A stretch of DNA of 64,000 nt from Warburgia ugandensis (taxonomy: Eukaryota; Streptophyta; Magnoliopsida; Canellales; Canellaceae). The notes below the pieces were generated by a model, which searched no databases, was not told the origin of the DNA, and saw nothing but the letters and a program-made list of their open reading frames with translations. The position numbers were made by a program, and so were the translations under genes. The stretch spans positions 32,594,684 to 32,658,683 of the forward strand of contig CP141128.1 of assembly GCA_035236585.1 (NCBI GenBank), written 5' to 3'. Shown piece after piece: positions 48,208-60,273 of this stretch (positions are counted from its first letter, which is position 1; every line of letters begins with the position of its first letter).

Positions 48208-48756
48208 GCATCATACTATGCCTATCATATGTGCATCATAATGCAAAATACATTAGGACTACTATGCTTACAGCCTCAATCCATACGGCACGCCCGGATA
48301 ACTATATAATCCTCCACTGACACCAACTGTGGAATAAACCATCCATGTCCTCATGGGGTGGACTATGGCTGTTACAGTGGGGCCTTCCCATTATTTCCCC
48401 ACCCAACATTTAGCCTCTTTTTGGGCATGGTATCCATCATATAAATTTCAGGAAGTGGGTGGCTAAACCCTCATAACTTCCCTAGCATAGCATCCCCAGT
48501 CTTTATCTTTGTGTAAATCAAAATCCACAAGTCTCCATACTTGTATGGAAAATATATTGTACATATCAGATGATCTGTTTGTTTAACTAAGGCTGGAATA
48601 TTATACATACCTTATTCTTAGGGTTTCCTTAGTCTCCATATCTCATCATTTTCACCTCATTAAACTTGATCAATAAATTAGATCAAGTGGATTAGATTAT
48701 GAGGTTGGATCATTTTGTTTGATCCTTTCGTTAGATCACTTAATTTGATCATATAG

Positions 48757-49150
48757 TTTTGGATCACTTATCATGTGTTTTGGATCCCTTAATTGGATCA
48801 CATGTTTTGAATCCCTTAATTGGATCATATGTTTTGGATCCCTTAATTGGATCAAATGTTTTGGATCCCTTCATTGGATCATATGTTTTGGATCCCTTAA
48901 TTGGATCATATGTTTTAGATCCCTTCATTGGATCATATGTGTTGAATGCCTTCATTGGATCATATGTTTTGGATCCCTTCATTGGATCATATGTTTTGAA
49001 TCCCTTCATTGGATCATATGTTTTTGGATCACTTAGTTGGATCATGTATTTTGGATCACTTATTTGGATAATGTATTTTGGATCACTTAGTTGGATCATG
49101 TATTTTGGATCACTTAGTTGGATCATAAGTTTTGGATCATTTGTTTGGAT
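48757..49150. repeat. 27-bp minisatellite (GGATC-rich), about 14 copies, in LTR X2
   Basis: The unit is close to TTGGATCCCTTAATTGGATC plus ATATGTT. Later copies drift to GGATCACTTAGTTGGATCAT. Because 27 is a multiple of three, frames on both strands stay open (48759-49172 on plus, 48764-49126 on minus), giving nine-residue protein repeats such as LDPLIGSYV. X1 lacks this block, so the expansion is specific to this copy or lineage. It is not a CRISPR array, since there are no unique spacers. Confidence 0.93.
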
Positions 49151-49665
49151 CGTGACTATGCTAAGGTACTAAGCATACTGATATAATGAAGGTCTATATT
49201 TTTAGACATATAATCATGTATATCTATACATGAATCTCTAATATATCATTGTATATCCACCTACCTCAAAGTAGTATCTTGATTCATACATCTCCAGTGT
49301 ATTCTTCCACAATCTCCATCATGCTTTGGATTCATCCATCTGTCATACCATATATACAAGGTTATTTCCCTATTCAATTATGTATTCCTATAGATGATAC
49401 CCTAATTTTCCTTGAATCAAATTTGATCAAGGGTTTGGGATTCTCTATCTATGTTCTTCTACATACACATACATACTATACAATACTACATTAGTATTTG
49501 TTTTTGATCATCCAAGATCCTATGGATCTTGTTTGATCATCCTTATCTGGATTTCCAATTTTTATCAAGATTAGATGATTTACTACATTTTATGCTCTCA
49601 TTATTATTACTCAACCAATTAATGTTTTATTGGTTGAGGGTGGCTTATTTCATTCTAAGTCAAGA

Positions 49666-49880
49666 TTGCTCCTCTTATGTCAAATTGGCTAAGGCTTACT
49701 AGTTAAATGGTTGAACACAAAGTGGCTACTTCAATTCTCAGGTAAGGAGGCGTTTAAACCTCACAAACGTCAACGAAAGGTGGGAGGAGAGCGTGACTCT
49801 ATTAGATAACCCCCTTAATCACTATGTCCATCATTCACTAGCTTGACCCTAACTCAACCTTTCATAAGGTTCCTATGAGC
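49666..49880 (-). repeat. Shared noncoding module M, copy 3 (in X2 LTR)
   Basis: The minus strand contains GAGGTTTAAACGCCTCC (49762 down to 49746). One base changes relative to X1, in the loop, so the GAGG/CCTC pairing is kept. Confidence 0.65.
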
Positions 49881-51702
49881 ATTTAATCCTAAGTATTCTT
49901 TTTAATTGTTTTTAATTAAATCCATGAATTAAAATGTCATTCATGGAGATTTATTATTCTCCTAATTTGGACCAAGGAATTTATATTCCTTATATTATCC
50001 TACTAACTATGGTCCTTACTATCATTAAGTCCATATCATACATTCCATGTGAATGTCCATTCCTTCTAATTTCATTTAATTACCATTTCAATGAAATTAC
50101 AATTACTTAAGCATTGAAGCATAAGTTTAAAGCATAAATAACAAGCAACTAAACACTTAAATAAACAATTAAATAACCAATTAAATAAATAATTCAACTA
50201 AGAAATGAAAAACAATTATCATAATGTTCAATAATTGAAATAGAAATCTAACATGTTATCATGATCCAAGGGTCTTAATTGATCCATAGTCATCCTTCAT
50301 CTTTTTAAGGTTTAGATCTTGATCCTTCATTTTATTTTAGATCCAACATATTATATTAATTTAATTTGATTATTAAATTATGGATTTATCTCATCCATTG
50401 ATTTGATCTTCCTTGATCTACTCAATCAAGGAGATCTTAGGTTATTTTGTACCATTTAAGGGCATAGATCTTGATCTAGCCCAAATCCATATCATCCCTT
50501 CATTAAATCCCTATGATCTTATCTCAAGATCATCATCAAAATATATCCATGCGGTCCAATTATCCCGGATCATCTTGATCTAGGAGATACTATTCAATTT
50601 TAAGGGTTTTAGTAACCCTTAAGGCTAGATCTCTTAAGATTTGCCTAATCAATACCATTTAATCCATTGATATTATTTTTTATGTTATAACATCATCATC
50701 CAAAAAGGTATTAGTGGTCTGATCATCCTAGATCTTGTAGATCAAGGATGTTAGTTACTTATCCACTTAATTACAGAAATTTAAATTAATTAAAATTAAA
50801 ATTTTATAAGTTCAGTCCATTTGGATTATAACAAGGAATCCATCACAACTTTCCGATCTCAATTTGGATCTCAATTGAGATCAAAATTGAAAATTTAAGA
50901 TTTCAGCCCTTTTTAAGGGCTGAATTTCACCTTACTGTTTTGATCATTTTGGACTGATATAGAGGCATAAAAATTCTACTATGAACATGTATATTAAGTT
51001 TTTGGATCTTATGAACACATCTATCGGTTCAGATTTCATGTTTGGGGTTATGTGGACCATGATCCATGATCAATGACACATATTTCATCAAAAAGATCAT
51101 GTAAATACTACTTAAAAACACGATCTAATAATTTCAGTGAATTAATAACATCAAAATCATTCCAAATAAAGTTTCTGATCTAAAATCAGAGTTTAATTAA
51201 AGTCAAAATTAATATTTCAATATTTCAGCCCGTTTTAAGGGCTGAATTTCATCTTTTCTATTTTTGGTCAATTAATTCATATAGAAGAACATAAATCTTA
51301 CTGTGAATATGATCTAAAGGTATTAGAGTGTCTCTAAAGACATCCATTGGTTTATATTTTCCTTTTAAAGTCATCTGGTCCATGATCTAAGATCATGGAT
51401 ACTGATTTTACTAAATAACTTATGTAAATACAAATTAAAACATGGATCTAATAATTTCAGTACATAGTAAACAGGGTGAAAACCCTTCTCATTGGGACGG
51501 CGTGTCTATGGAAGCGCCCGATATCCAGAGGAGGAATATTCCTCCTGGTGCTTCTATGGACACTCTAATAGGGGGAATAAAATGCAATGAAAGGGAGGAG
51601 AAAAGAGGGAGAAGGAGGATGAATTTTAGTCTGAGATTTTGGCAGAGTCTAGGGGACTTTGTGTTGGATTTTTGGAATATTTTTGGGAATTTTTATGATG
51701 TC

Positions 51703-51710
51703 TATTTATA
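51703..51710 (-). promoter_or_regulatory. TATA box of LTR X2
   Basis: The minus strand reads TATAAATA, about 590 bp from the LTR start, followed by a CTCCTTCTCCCTCTTTTCTC leader. Confidence 0.6.
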
Positions 51711-52305
51711 GGGATTTGTAGTTTTTTTCATCATAACACCTAATTATTATGTTTTTTTCCTTTTTAATATTTAATATTTATTTGATTCCCACTACCACCT
51801 CCTTCTCCACTAGCTGGTGGTAGTGGTTTGACCTATGATTGCATGTGGTCTGGTCATTGGATTCCATTTTGGGTCCCTTGTGGGCCCCATGTGGGCCCCA
51901 CATGAGTGTGAAAAGACCAAATTGCCCTTTTATGGAGAAAATCCATTTTATTCTCCCGAGCTAGGAATTGAGCGTACTTAGTGGCGTTGGATTGTATTTC
52001 TGAGTACATTCCAGATTTGGATGTCTCAGGTCTTGGTTATTTGTGAAATTACTATTTTGCCCTTTCATTCATTAAAATGAAGAAAAATACAGACTTTTTA
52101 TCCGTATTCAGAAATTATCGTGCTTATAGTCATTTTGAAGTGTCTGTCGCATATGTTTTCAATTATACATCTCTCATACCTTAATTCCACTTCTATGAGA
52201 AGTGCATATTTCATAACCCTAATATTCCAGCATGATTTTCATTGAAATTCTCAATTTCAATACTTATTTAATTTCATTATAAAAAATTAGGGGTGTTACA
52301 TTTTC

Positions 52306-52773
52306 ATTATATTCTCAAACACTTTATTACAAAAGTGTTTTCCGTCATCACTTATTATGGCTCTAGAAGTACCAAACCATACAAAAATATTTGCTTTTAA
52401 AATTTTTACCGTAACCTTGTGGTCATTGGCCTTTCAAGGTATAGCCTCCACCCACTCCCAATAGGTTGTAAAGATTTCCAAAAGAATTAGGAAAGGATCC
52501 CATGAAATCTATGCCCCAAACATCAAATGGCTCTATAATAAGTATTGGGTTTATGGGAATCATATGTCTCCTTCCCAAACTGCCTAATCTTTGATACCTC
52601 ACACATGTTGTGCAGTAAACATACATATCCTTAAATATGGTAGGCCAATAAAAACTACACTGCAGAATTTTTGTACCTATCTTTCTCGAACAAAAATGGC
52701 CCCCACATGCATTATCATGACAAAAGGAGATGATTTGATTGTGTTCACTATCTAGCATGCATCTCATAATCAC
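52306..52773 (-). pseudogene. Gypsy integrase, N-terminal half, element C (broken)
   Basis: Reads from 52773 downward. The zinc-binding region contains FCHDNACGGHF and CTTCVRYQR, where the last Cys of the usual C-x2-C-QR context is partly altered. Next come FYWPTIFKDMYVYC and RRHMIPINPIL, then FDVWGIDFMGSFP with the first catalytic Asp. A frameshift near 52430 moves the match to another frame, AIISDDGKHFCNKVFENIM, with the second catalytic Asp. The X2 solo LTR interrupts the next codon. This portion and 46623-47268 once formed one integrase. Confidence 0.88.
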
Positions 52774-53042
52774 CTAATCGGGACAATAGGTGAATAAGTG
52801 TGGGTCGTACTAAGTAAAATATCAAACCTCGGTCAAAAATCTCTTTTTATCTTATTTGGTCCTATGATTAGGCATTTGTCTTATAACAAGATAATTAACA
52901 ATATCACCATACCAATGCAACTGGAAATATGTAATAATTGTTCATCCAGAAAGGATTTAGTTATAAGCATGTGATCGTTAGTATGCTCCACCACTGCTTT
53001 GGATAAGTGATCTGCTACAACATTTTCAACACCTTTCTTATC
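52774..53042 (-). pseudogene. RNase H-integrase spacer of element C
   Basis: Decayed pol sequence between the RNase H and integrase matches, with no long frame. Its position and strand agree with a degraded connection region. Confidence 0.5.
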
Positions 53043-53444
53043 CTAAATTTCTAAGTCAATCTCCTGTAACAGTAGTATCCAATGGATCAACCTAGTTTTT
53101 GCATCTATTTTAGAAAGGAGGTACTTTAAAGCCACATGATCCAAGTATACTATAACTTTAGACCCTAATAGGTAACATCTAAATTTATGCAGAGCAAACA
53201 CTACTGCTAACAACTCTTTCTCAGTGGTTGAGTAATTGAGTTGCACATCATTTAGTGTTTTACTAGTGTAGTATATTTCATGAGGAAGTTTATCAATGCA
53301 ACGCCCCAAAATAGCTCCAATGGCATAATCCGATGCATCACACATTATCTCAAAAGGTTCATTCCAATCTTGTGGTTGGATAATGGGTGCAGAAGTTGGT
53401 CTTGAGTCACTCAAATGTCTTCTTACAGTCCTCATAAAATTCAA
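53043..53444 (-). pseudogene. Gypsy RNase H domain, element C
   Basis: One open frame of 133 codons reading the Ty3/gypsy RNase [21 protein letters not shown] (the first acidic residue in CDAS), [40 protein letters not shown] (the second acidic residue in KEL) and [16 protein letters not shown] with the Asp of the DH motif. It is one of the best-kept coding parts in the window. The first residues, before SAPII, read in a shifted frame. It would degrade the RNA strand of RNA-DNA hybrids during reverse transcription. Confidence 0.9.
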
Positions 53445-54110
53445 AAGTAGCCTCCTTTGTAATTAATTTACACAAGGGCCCTACAATTTTGTTAAAATCC
53501 TTGCCGAAGCATTTATAAAAAGCCAGCAAGTCCTAAAAAGGAGTAGATTTCTTTCACCGTCCTTGGTAGAGGAAGGTTGGTTATTAAAACCACTTTTTCC
53601 TTGTCAACTTCTATCCCATTGGGTGATATTATGTGGCCTAAAACTATCCTACTGTGTACCATAAAAATGACACTTTTCCTTAGTTTATAACAAGAATTTT
53701 CTCCTAACACCTTGCAAGAACTGACTTTAAGTGGTGCAATCACTCATCAAATGATGGCCCAAATACTGAGAAGTCATTCATAAACACCTTAAGAAACCTT
53801 TCTATCATATCAGAGAAAATGCTCAACTAACACCTTTGAGATATAGCTAGAGCGTTACAAGACCCAAAAGGCAAACATCGGCAGGCAAAGGTTCCAAAAG
53901 GGCAAGTGACAATGATCTTTGCTTGATCCTTTAGTGCTATAAGAATCTGGTTGTAACTGGAATATTCATCTAAAAAATAGTAATAGCTACATCCCACTAA
54001 CCTCTCTAGAATTTGGTCAATGAAGGGAAGAGGAAAATGATCTTTCCTCACGAATACATTCAATATATGATAGTCAATGCAAAATCTCTACCCAATGGTC
54101 ATGTGGGTGG
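53445..54110 (-). pseudogene. Gypsy reverse transcriptase, element C (broken, YxDD altered)
   Basis: From 54063 downward it reads RKDHFPLPFIDQILERLVG, YYYFLDEYSSYNQILIALKD and CPFGTFACRCLPFGSCNALA. Across a frameshift near 53830 the motif region reads KVFMNDFSVFGPSFDE: the first Asp of the catalytic DD pair is Asn (FMND, 53772-53782), so activity is lost. The thumb follows at 53743-53513 (SPNGIEVDKEKVVLITNLPL, VKEIYSFLGLAGF). Element B keeps FMDD at the same place. Confidence 0.9.
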
Positions 54111-54455
54111 GTACTAACTCATTATCCTCATTTTTTACTACTGTGACCCTGGATTTCTTAAACCCAAGTACTGTCAATGATAGGATATATAATGCAAACA
54201 TCTAAGAGCTTTAGGACTTCATCTCTGATCATGCCTTCATGTGGGGGTTCAATCATCTTTGGGTTTCCATAGAAGGTTTTATATTTTCATCTATGTGTAT
54301 CATATGCATGCATTCGGCTAGACTAATCCCCTTTATGTTTGATATCATTCACCCCAGAGTAGTTTTATGTTCCTTAAGAACATCTAAAATCTTACATTCC
54401 TCTTCATTTTCTAAATCTGATTCTATTATCATATGTAAGGTTTCATTTGGTTGGT
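54111..54455 (-). pseudogene. Pol linker upstream of RT, element C
   Basis: Reads PNETLHMIIESDLENEEECK, then ILDVLKEHKTTLG and ECMHMIHIDENIKPS, matching element B at 17110-17310. It directly follows the gag C-terminus; the protease region present in B between those two points is missing here. Confidence 0.8.
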
Positions 54456-55502
54456 GATTTTTTTGTCATTAGAAAAAATTAGGATGCCTAGGCCATCCAA
54501 GGTTGTGGGTCTCAAAATACTGGTTGTTGCTAGGTTGGTGATATGCATTCAATGCATTCGCTTGATGTATAAGATATTCAAGGTATACTTTATTGGATGG
54601 ATAGGATGAACTTAGATGAGATGGACATGAACAAACATCGCATACTTCTTATGGAGGTTTACAGGATAAAGTAGCAGCCATTAAAGACTGAAACATAGTT
54701 TCAAGCTTGTCCATTCTTCCACCTAAAGGATCTAGTTAGTTTAATTTTTCAACTACAGAGCCAAGTTATAGGATAGGTTTATATGCATTCCTATCTCATA
54801 TAGACTCCCTTTGTTTGGAGGCTGCTTAGTTCTCTCTCTTCTATTTGAATAACCCCATTGGTGGGAATTACTTGTTAATGTATGAAAGAACTCCCAAGCC
54901 TCCCACTCATGTTTAAGCATGAGGGCCCCTCCACTTGCTACATCTACCATTTGTCTGTTTTGAGACGTTAATGCTGCATAGAAGTATTGAATTTGTGGCC
55001 ATTTCTCAAACCCATGATGAGGGCATATCTGCAACAGTTCATTCTATCATTCCTAATACTCATAATATTGTTCATCATTCCTTTGTTAGAAATTGATAAT
55101 TTCACGACAAAGGGCATTAGTTGTGTGAACAGGGAAGAATTTGTTCAAAAACTTCTTAGACAATTGATCCCATGTGTCTATGAACCTACCTCTAAGGAAT
55201 TAAGCCATGATTTGGCATTGTCCTTGAGTGAGAAAGGGAATAGCCTAACCTTAATAGAATTGTCCAAAAAATTTTAGAACCTAAAATGTGGCATAAATAT
55301 CAAGGAACTCCTTGATATGTAGGTAAGGGTCATCTCAGTCTCAACCACAAAAGATGGGGAGCAATTGAATGACTTTCAACTTTAACTCAAAGTGGTGGGC
55401 ATTTGTAGGAGGTAAAGCTATGCAGGATGGGGTGTTGAGTTGTAGAGAGGCATAGAAATCTCTAATTACCTCATGCTCAACTTCTATTGGTGGTTCAGCC
55501 AT
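54456..55502 (-). pseudogene. Gypsy Athila/Tat-type gag, element C (broken)
   Basis: Starts at ATG 55502 (MAEPPIEVEHEVIRDFY), aligned with B's start at 14602. It continues NTPSCIALPPTNAHHFELKL, DPYLHIKEFLDIYATF and DTWDQLSKKFLNKFFPVHT near 55150. The open stretch 55034-54753 follows: QICPHHGFEKWPQIQYFY, SQNRQMVDVASGGALM and ANR-type words to KGSLYEIGMH. The zinc-knuckle region is decayed. The C-terminal GLGILIF word at about 54480 joins directly to the pol linker. Several stops and shifts. Confidence 0.87.
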
Positions 55503-56715
55503 GGAGATCGGAACTTGGTTTCTTTCCCCTTGTCATAGGTTGCATTAAATATATGGGTTGAAAGATGTTAACTCTGGGTTTAGAGATTGACACCCTTGCA
55601 TAAACTACCCTAAGCTAAATGTCCTAATCTAAATGTTGACTCTAATTCAATGTGATGCACAATCAAATCCTAGTAAGCACTAATCAAGCAGTGACTTGAT
55701 TATCTTTGTTTAGTGCATAGGTGGCAGCTTCTTAGACTCAGACTTAGATAGCTCCTCCTTCTATCTAGATTTGACTACTGCTTATCAGTTATGTTTTGCT
55801 GAAAAGTGGTTAATATAATCCTCGTGTTAGGAGGCAGTTAGACCTCAACTAACATTAGCGAAAGACATGAAAAAATCACTTGGATTTTAAGACACCCACT
55901 ATATCAACACTGCTCAAAAGCCACTGGAGTAACAATAGATCGTGTCCATCTAAAAAGGGTCATATAAGCTTGACACCCTAAGTCACTTTGTACATGATTT
56001 TAAAATAATGTTCAAGGGTTGTAATTTTGGCATACAAGGATGTTGATTGATTCCTAGGTGGGGCATGAAAGTGCGAATGAAATCCAGTCCTTATCTTATA
56101 AGGATTCCTGTAGGGCCCTTACTATCATTAATTCCATTCCACCATAAAGCTGTAAATATGAATGCAATACAAAAGAAAACTAATGCAGCCTATATGCTAT
56201 CCATCCAAGGTTAGATAGATGCTCTAATGCAATAATCATAAATAAATATGCAACAATTATCAATGAATGGTCCTAATCTATATGAATTATACTAACATCC
56301 AAATGCAAATTATACTAAATGCAAATTATCCTAAAAATTAAAATTTGACTAAGAAATACTTACAGTGCGGCACCATACACCACACTTGCCTTGTATTATT
56401 ACAACCTATTTAAAATTAACTAATAATAAAGAAATTGTAATTTACAATGGGTCTCACCACAAGTTTCACCCAATTTTAATCTAGGAAAGCATTAAAACGT
56501 AATTTAAGATGATGAAGCCAAGGCCTACAGGATCACCACCGCTCCTTTGCCAATTTCTCTTGCACAAAAATCAAAGAAATATTGTCTGTGTATTGACAAT
56601 AGCAACCACTGCAAAAGTATACAAAAATTATGGAAAAGCCTTAATCTAATGCACCCTAAACCTAGACTTGAGGAAAATAATCTAAAGTATGAAACACTAG
56701 ACAAATTGTTGCAAC
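55503..56715 (-). other. 5' leader of gypsy element C
   Basis: Matches the leader of element B on the opposite strand, with module M at 55747-55970. The open frames at 56525-56777 on both strands are chance frames in the leader. Confidence 0.65.
55747..55970 (-). repeat. Shared noncoding module M, copy 4 (in gypsy leader)
   Basis: The minus strand holds GAGGTCTAACTGCCTCC (55846 down to 55830); the loop changes while the GAGG/CCTC pair is kept. Confidence 0.65.
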
Positions 56716-56733
56716 TCCCCAATAAAGGCACCA
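56716..56733 (-). other. Primer-binding site, tRNA-Asp type, element C
   Basis: The minus strand reads TGGTGCCTTTATTGGGGA, matching 13 of 18 bases of the Athila-type site. It lies a few bases after the LTR end. Confidence 0.65.
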
Positions 56734-58207
56734 AAAACATTGTGAGATCAATGACACGAGGAGTTGAACTAATGTAATGCTAGTAGTTCCTACTTTAAAC
56801 TATCTAACCTAGCCAAAAATCAAGTGATTTTTTAACCTAAATTAAGAATGGAAATAAAAACATGAGAAATTAGAAACTAAGTAACAACAAGAATTGGAAA
56901 CTAAGAAAAAACAAGAAACATGCTAAATGGAAAACTTTTCCAAAACTTGCACTTGCTAAAATTAAAACTTTCCTAAATTAAAAAATTCTAATTTTTTGAC
57001 TTTCGTCATTAATAACTTTCCTAAAATGCAATTTATCAACTTTCTGAAATATGAAATTAACAACTAGTCTATGGAAAAATGCATTAACAAATACTTTTCT
57101 AATCAAACTAATTAAGATGCAAACTACTGAAATCTAACTGCATCCAACAAGTGAATTAAGGGAAAGATTACTGCTAACAAACAATGAAAGGAAAACTATC
57201 CAAGTATCATGCATGTAACTATGGAATGGTATGCATGATTCATTGGATACATGTGGATCAAAACAACTCTATTGAAAACATAAGCATGCAATTCTACTCA
57301 AGTATTAATGGAGCACTCTAACAATCTAAGTAGCCTCTTGAAAAATCAAATGAATATGAATTTAATGGTGCTGGAAATTAACATAACAATGCATGAAAAG
57401 AAATTCCAGCAGTAAGGTAATTGAAACTTTTAATGAATATAACATGTAAAACATGAAATTAATCACTTCTAATGCATTCAAACATTCAAGAACAAGTTTA
57501 ATTAACTGTTGGTCATAAACATGAGTTGAAAATTCTAACTAATATCATTGAATCACATCAAAAAGGTCATCAACATAATATTCCATTCATGTAGTCCAAA
57601 TATAAAACTTAAATGCTATTACAATCATGTTCCCTTAATCTCAACCACTCCTCAAATACAAGCCTTGTTTTTTTTTTTTTTTAAATTTTTTTCCAAAATT
57701 CACTTATCAACAACTACGCTTGAAATCAAAGGAAAATCCTATGCAAAACTAAGGCAACAATCCAATAGAACTTAAGCAACCAAAGCTGGAAAATCAAGAG
57801 GGCTGAAAGAGATTAACGATGTAATGAATGTTAATGGGCAAACTAGATTCAAGATGAGTTCTCTTTGCTGTCACTCCAAGGGAAAACTACCCTTGAATCT
57901 TAGTTTAAAATCAAGGAAAGCTAAAGTAAAACAAAGCAAAAGATGACATGAATATCACTAAGATCAAGCAAGAGAAGAGGGGGAATGAACCAACCTTGGA
58001 TGGAGAATCAAATGGCCTAAAACCAGGTATGGAATAGCTTGAAGAAGTGCCTCACACATTAAGAAAATAGTAGCTTAGATAAATAGCATAAATCCAAAGC
58101 AAAAGAGAACAAACTAATACCCTCGGAAGAGGACGTCTCCTTTCCTATGGGAGAGGCATCCTTTTCCTTTTGTAAAAGTCTCACCTTGTTGCTTAAGTTT
58201 GGCTGTG

Positions 58208-58215
58208 TATTTATA
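58208..58215 (-). promoter_or_regulatory. TATA box of element C LTR
   Basis: The minus strand reads TATAAATA followed by CACAGCCAAACTTAAGC. The offset from the LTR start equals that in the + copy. Confidence 0.55.
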
Positions 58216-58880
58216 AGACTTCTCCAATTTTTTTCAATGAAACCTAATACTAAGGTGTGGTGTCAATGGAAGTAGGTTAAATTGAATGTCTAGGATGGGG
58301 GAAAAAGGGTAGACATCAAATAGGAAAGTGGGTGGGAGGAGGGCTGTGTTAAGGAAGGGGAGTAGGTGGGAGATGCCTACTTTTTAGGAAGTGGCATCTC
58401 CCTCTTCCAAAATAATCAAATGCCTCCCAAATAGAAATTTTGATGAGTAATGAAGTGGGAAAGTGTAATGACCCCAATATTTGTAATATTAAAATCCCAT
58501 GAAAAGTTCAATTTTGAAGATAAGTGCATTTTAGTCATTTCGCTATTCACCTTAACTGAACCCAGGAATTTGGTCCAAAAAATGTTTCCATTAGATGTGT
58601 TTCGGAAAAAGGAATCCAACAAGACCAAAATCACCCAAAACGGAGTTAAAATGAGCAAGTTATGGCCCTTTGAAGTTCAGGGGCAAAGCTGTAATTTTTA
58701 CAAAAACGGATTTAACTGCAAAAACACAGGGGCCCGTTTTGATACGGGCACCCCTTCATCTTCAACCTCTAAAGGGTTCTAGAACGGCTGTGATTGGAGG
58801 AGAAATCACTGCCATTCTGGAGGTTTCTCCACCGCCATTCAAAGGTGGTGAGAGCCCCCTCCAGAACCCTCTCTTAGCTC

Positions 58881-58888
58881 TATAAATA
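58881..58888 (+). promoter_or_regulatory. TATA box of LTR Y3
   Basis: TATAAATA inside the near-palindrome TAGCTCTATAAATAGAGCTC, 417 bp from the LTR start. Confidence 0.62.
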
Positions 58889-60273
58889 GAGCTCTTGGGC
58901 GCCTCTAATGGCAGCCCAAAACATGGAAGAAAACTCATTGAGGAGCAGTGACCTAGAGGGGAAAACAAGGAGAAAAACCCAGCAACGAGCCAGGTACGCC
59001 CAAAATCCCTTAAAACCCATCTCTACCATAGTTCCAAGATTAATTTCCCTAGGTTTTTGCATGAAAAACCATGCAAAACGGAGCCTGGGAGAGCCACCAA
59101 GGACCCAGGGACGTTCCCTGGGCTGCATTGGTTTGACAGGGGTCGAACCAGGGTGTCCTGAGGATGCCCCGGTCTCCCAGATGATGGAACGTTCCAGTCA
59201 GAACGTCCCACGTCATCTCCGTTTGAAAAACCAAACGGGCGCGTCCCTGGACGCGCCCGCAAAAGAGAGAGATGAGTGGGAAGTTCTGCGCGTATGCAGA
59301 CGTGCCCGCTAAGGCGAACGTTGCAAGCGCACAGCGCGCTAACGACACGTTTTTTTTTTCGTCCCTTAAGGAAGCCGGGGCACACGTCGCAGACGCACAG
59401 CGCCTTGGCATTCTGTCTTTTTATTTTTAAGACTCCTATGTACGTACGACACTAAAATGCTTATAACTTGAGATCTAGAGCTCCGATTGAGGTGCCACAA
59501 AAGGCGTTGTGTCCGTGTTGACGACGCGGACACATCCAAACTATAAAATCCCTGATTAAGGCCCAATAAAAGGTGGGCATGACCCTTAGAATAGGATGGT
59601 GGCGCGTGGCCGCTGGACCTTTGGAAAACTAATGATACCAAGGCCCAATTAGGACCTTAGGACACCCATAGGCCCAACTACTCTAAACCCATAAAAAGAT
59701 AGGCTAAACTAACCTTGAGTCCCCAAACCATGTTCAGGAGCGTACGAGGACAAAAGGGTTAACGCGACCTAGTCAGGTAGGTGCTCTATCACTATTAGAT
59801 TCTTTTAAAATGAACTATTATTGTTTTGAGAACATATGTTTTAAATATATGACTTGTTTAGCATGACTTAATTCAGCATGCATGTGATAAATGCTTTGTA
59901 CATAGACATGTTTTGTAAATGATTGCATATACATTATGCACATCTATGTTTTGCAAACAAGTGCATACATTGCATGATTTAAGTACTTGCAAAGATTGCA
60001 TGTCCTTGAGGGTTGCCAAAAGATGCTGGAGTGCCGAGGGCCAAGTAGTTGTGAGGGACCTAAAGAGGATAGGTTTTGAAAAGAGGTTTTAGCTTATTTG
60101 ATCTTATGTGATTTGGGCTACTAAGCCCGTGGGTGCTATGCCGAGGGGTCTGGGTTGGCCACCCGGCCTCTACCACTATTAGGTGGGTACCACGCCCAAA
60201 AAGAGGCAAGTCCCTACGTCGACTGCATGTGGTACAGGGGGCTACCACTGGTTTCACGGCACTGGGTCGACGT

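Larger units (their letters stand above)
47274..52300 (-). mobile_element. Solo LTR X2 (5027 bp), family X, inserted in integrase of element C
   Basis: On the minus strand it begins TGTAACACCCCTAATTTT and ends AAACCCGAGTCGTTACA, with duplication TTTTC. Its first kilobase aligns with X1 and with the array X part, including the words GAATGTACTCAGAAATAC and CCAACGCCACTAAGTACGCT. The TATA box lies at 51703-51710. Extra length over X1 comes partly from a 27-bp minisatellite (48757-49150) and short repeats at 47928-48207. Module M is at 49666-49880. No PBS or coding region. Confidence 0.9.
47269..52305 (-). repeat. 5-bp target-site duplication TTTTC around solo LTR X2
   Basis: Positions 47269-47273 and 52301-52305 are both TTTTC. 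The integrase frame resumes across the insertion (FENIMK, then KYSVNH). Confidence 0.93.

Noticed and set aside
48757-49150. Possible CRISPR array
   Set aside because: The repeats are directly adjacent with no unique spacers, and the context is a plant LTR.
48759-49172. Open frames of 137, 120 and 87 codons with a nine-residue protein repeat
   Set aside because: They are the 27-bp minisatellite read in several frames on both strands; a period divisible by three keeps them open without selection.
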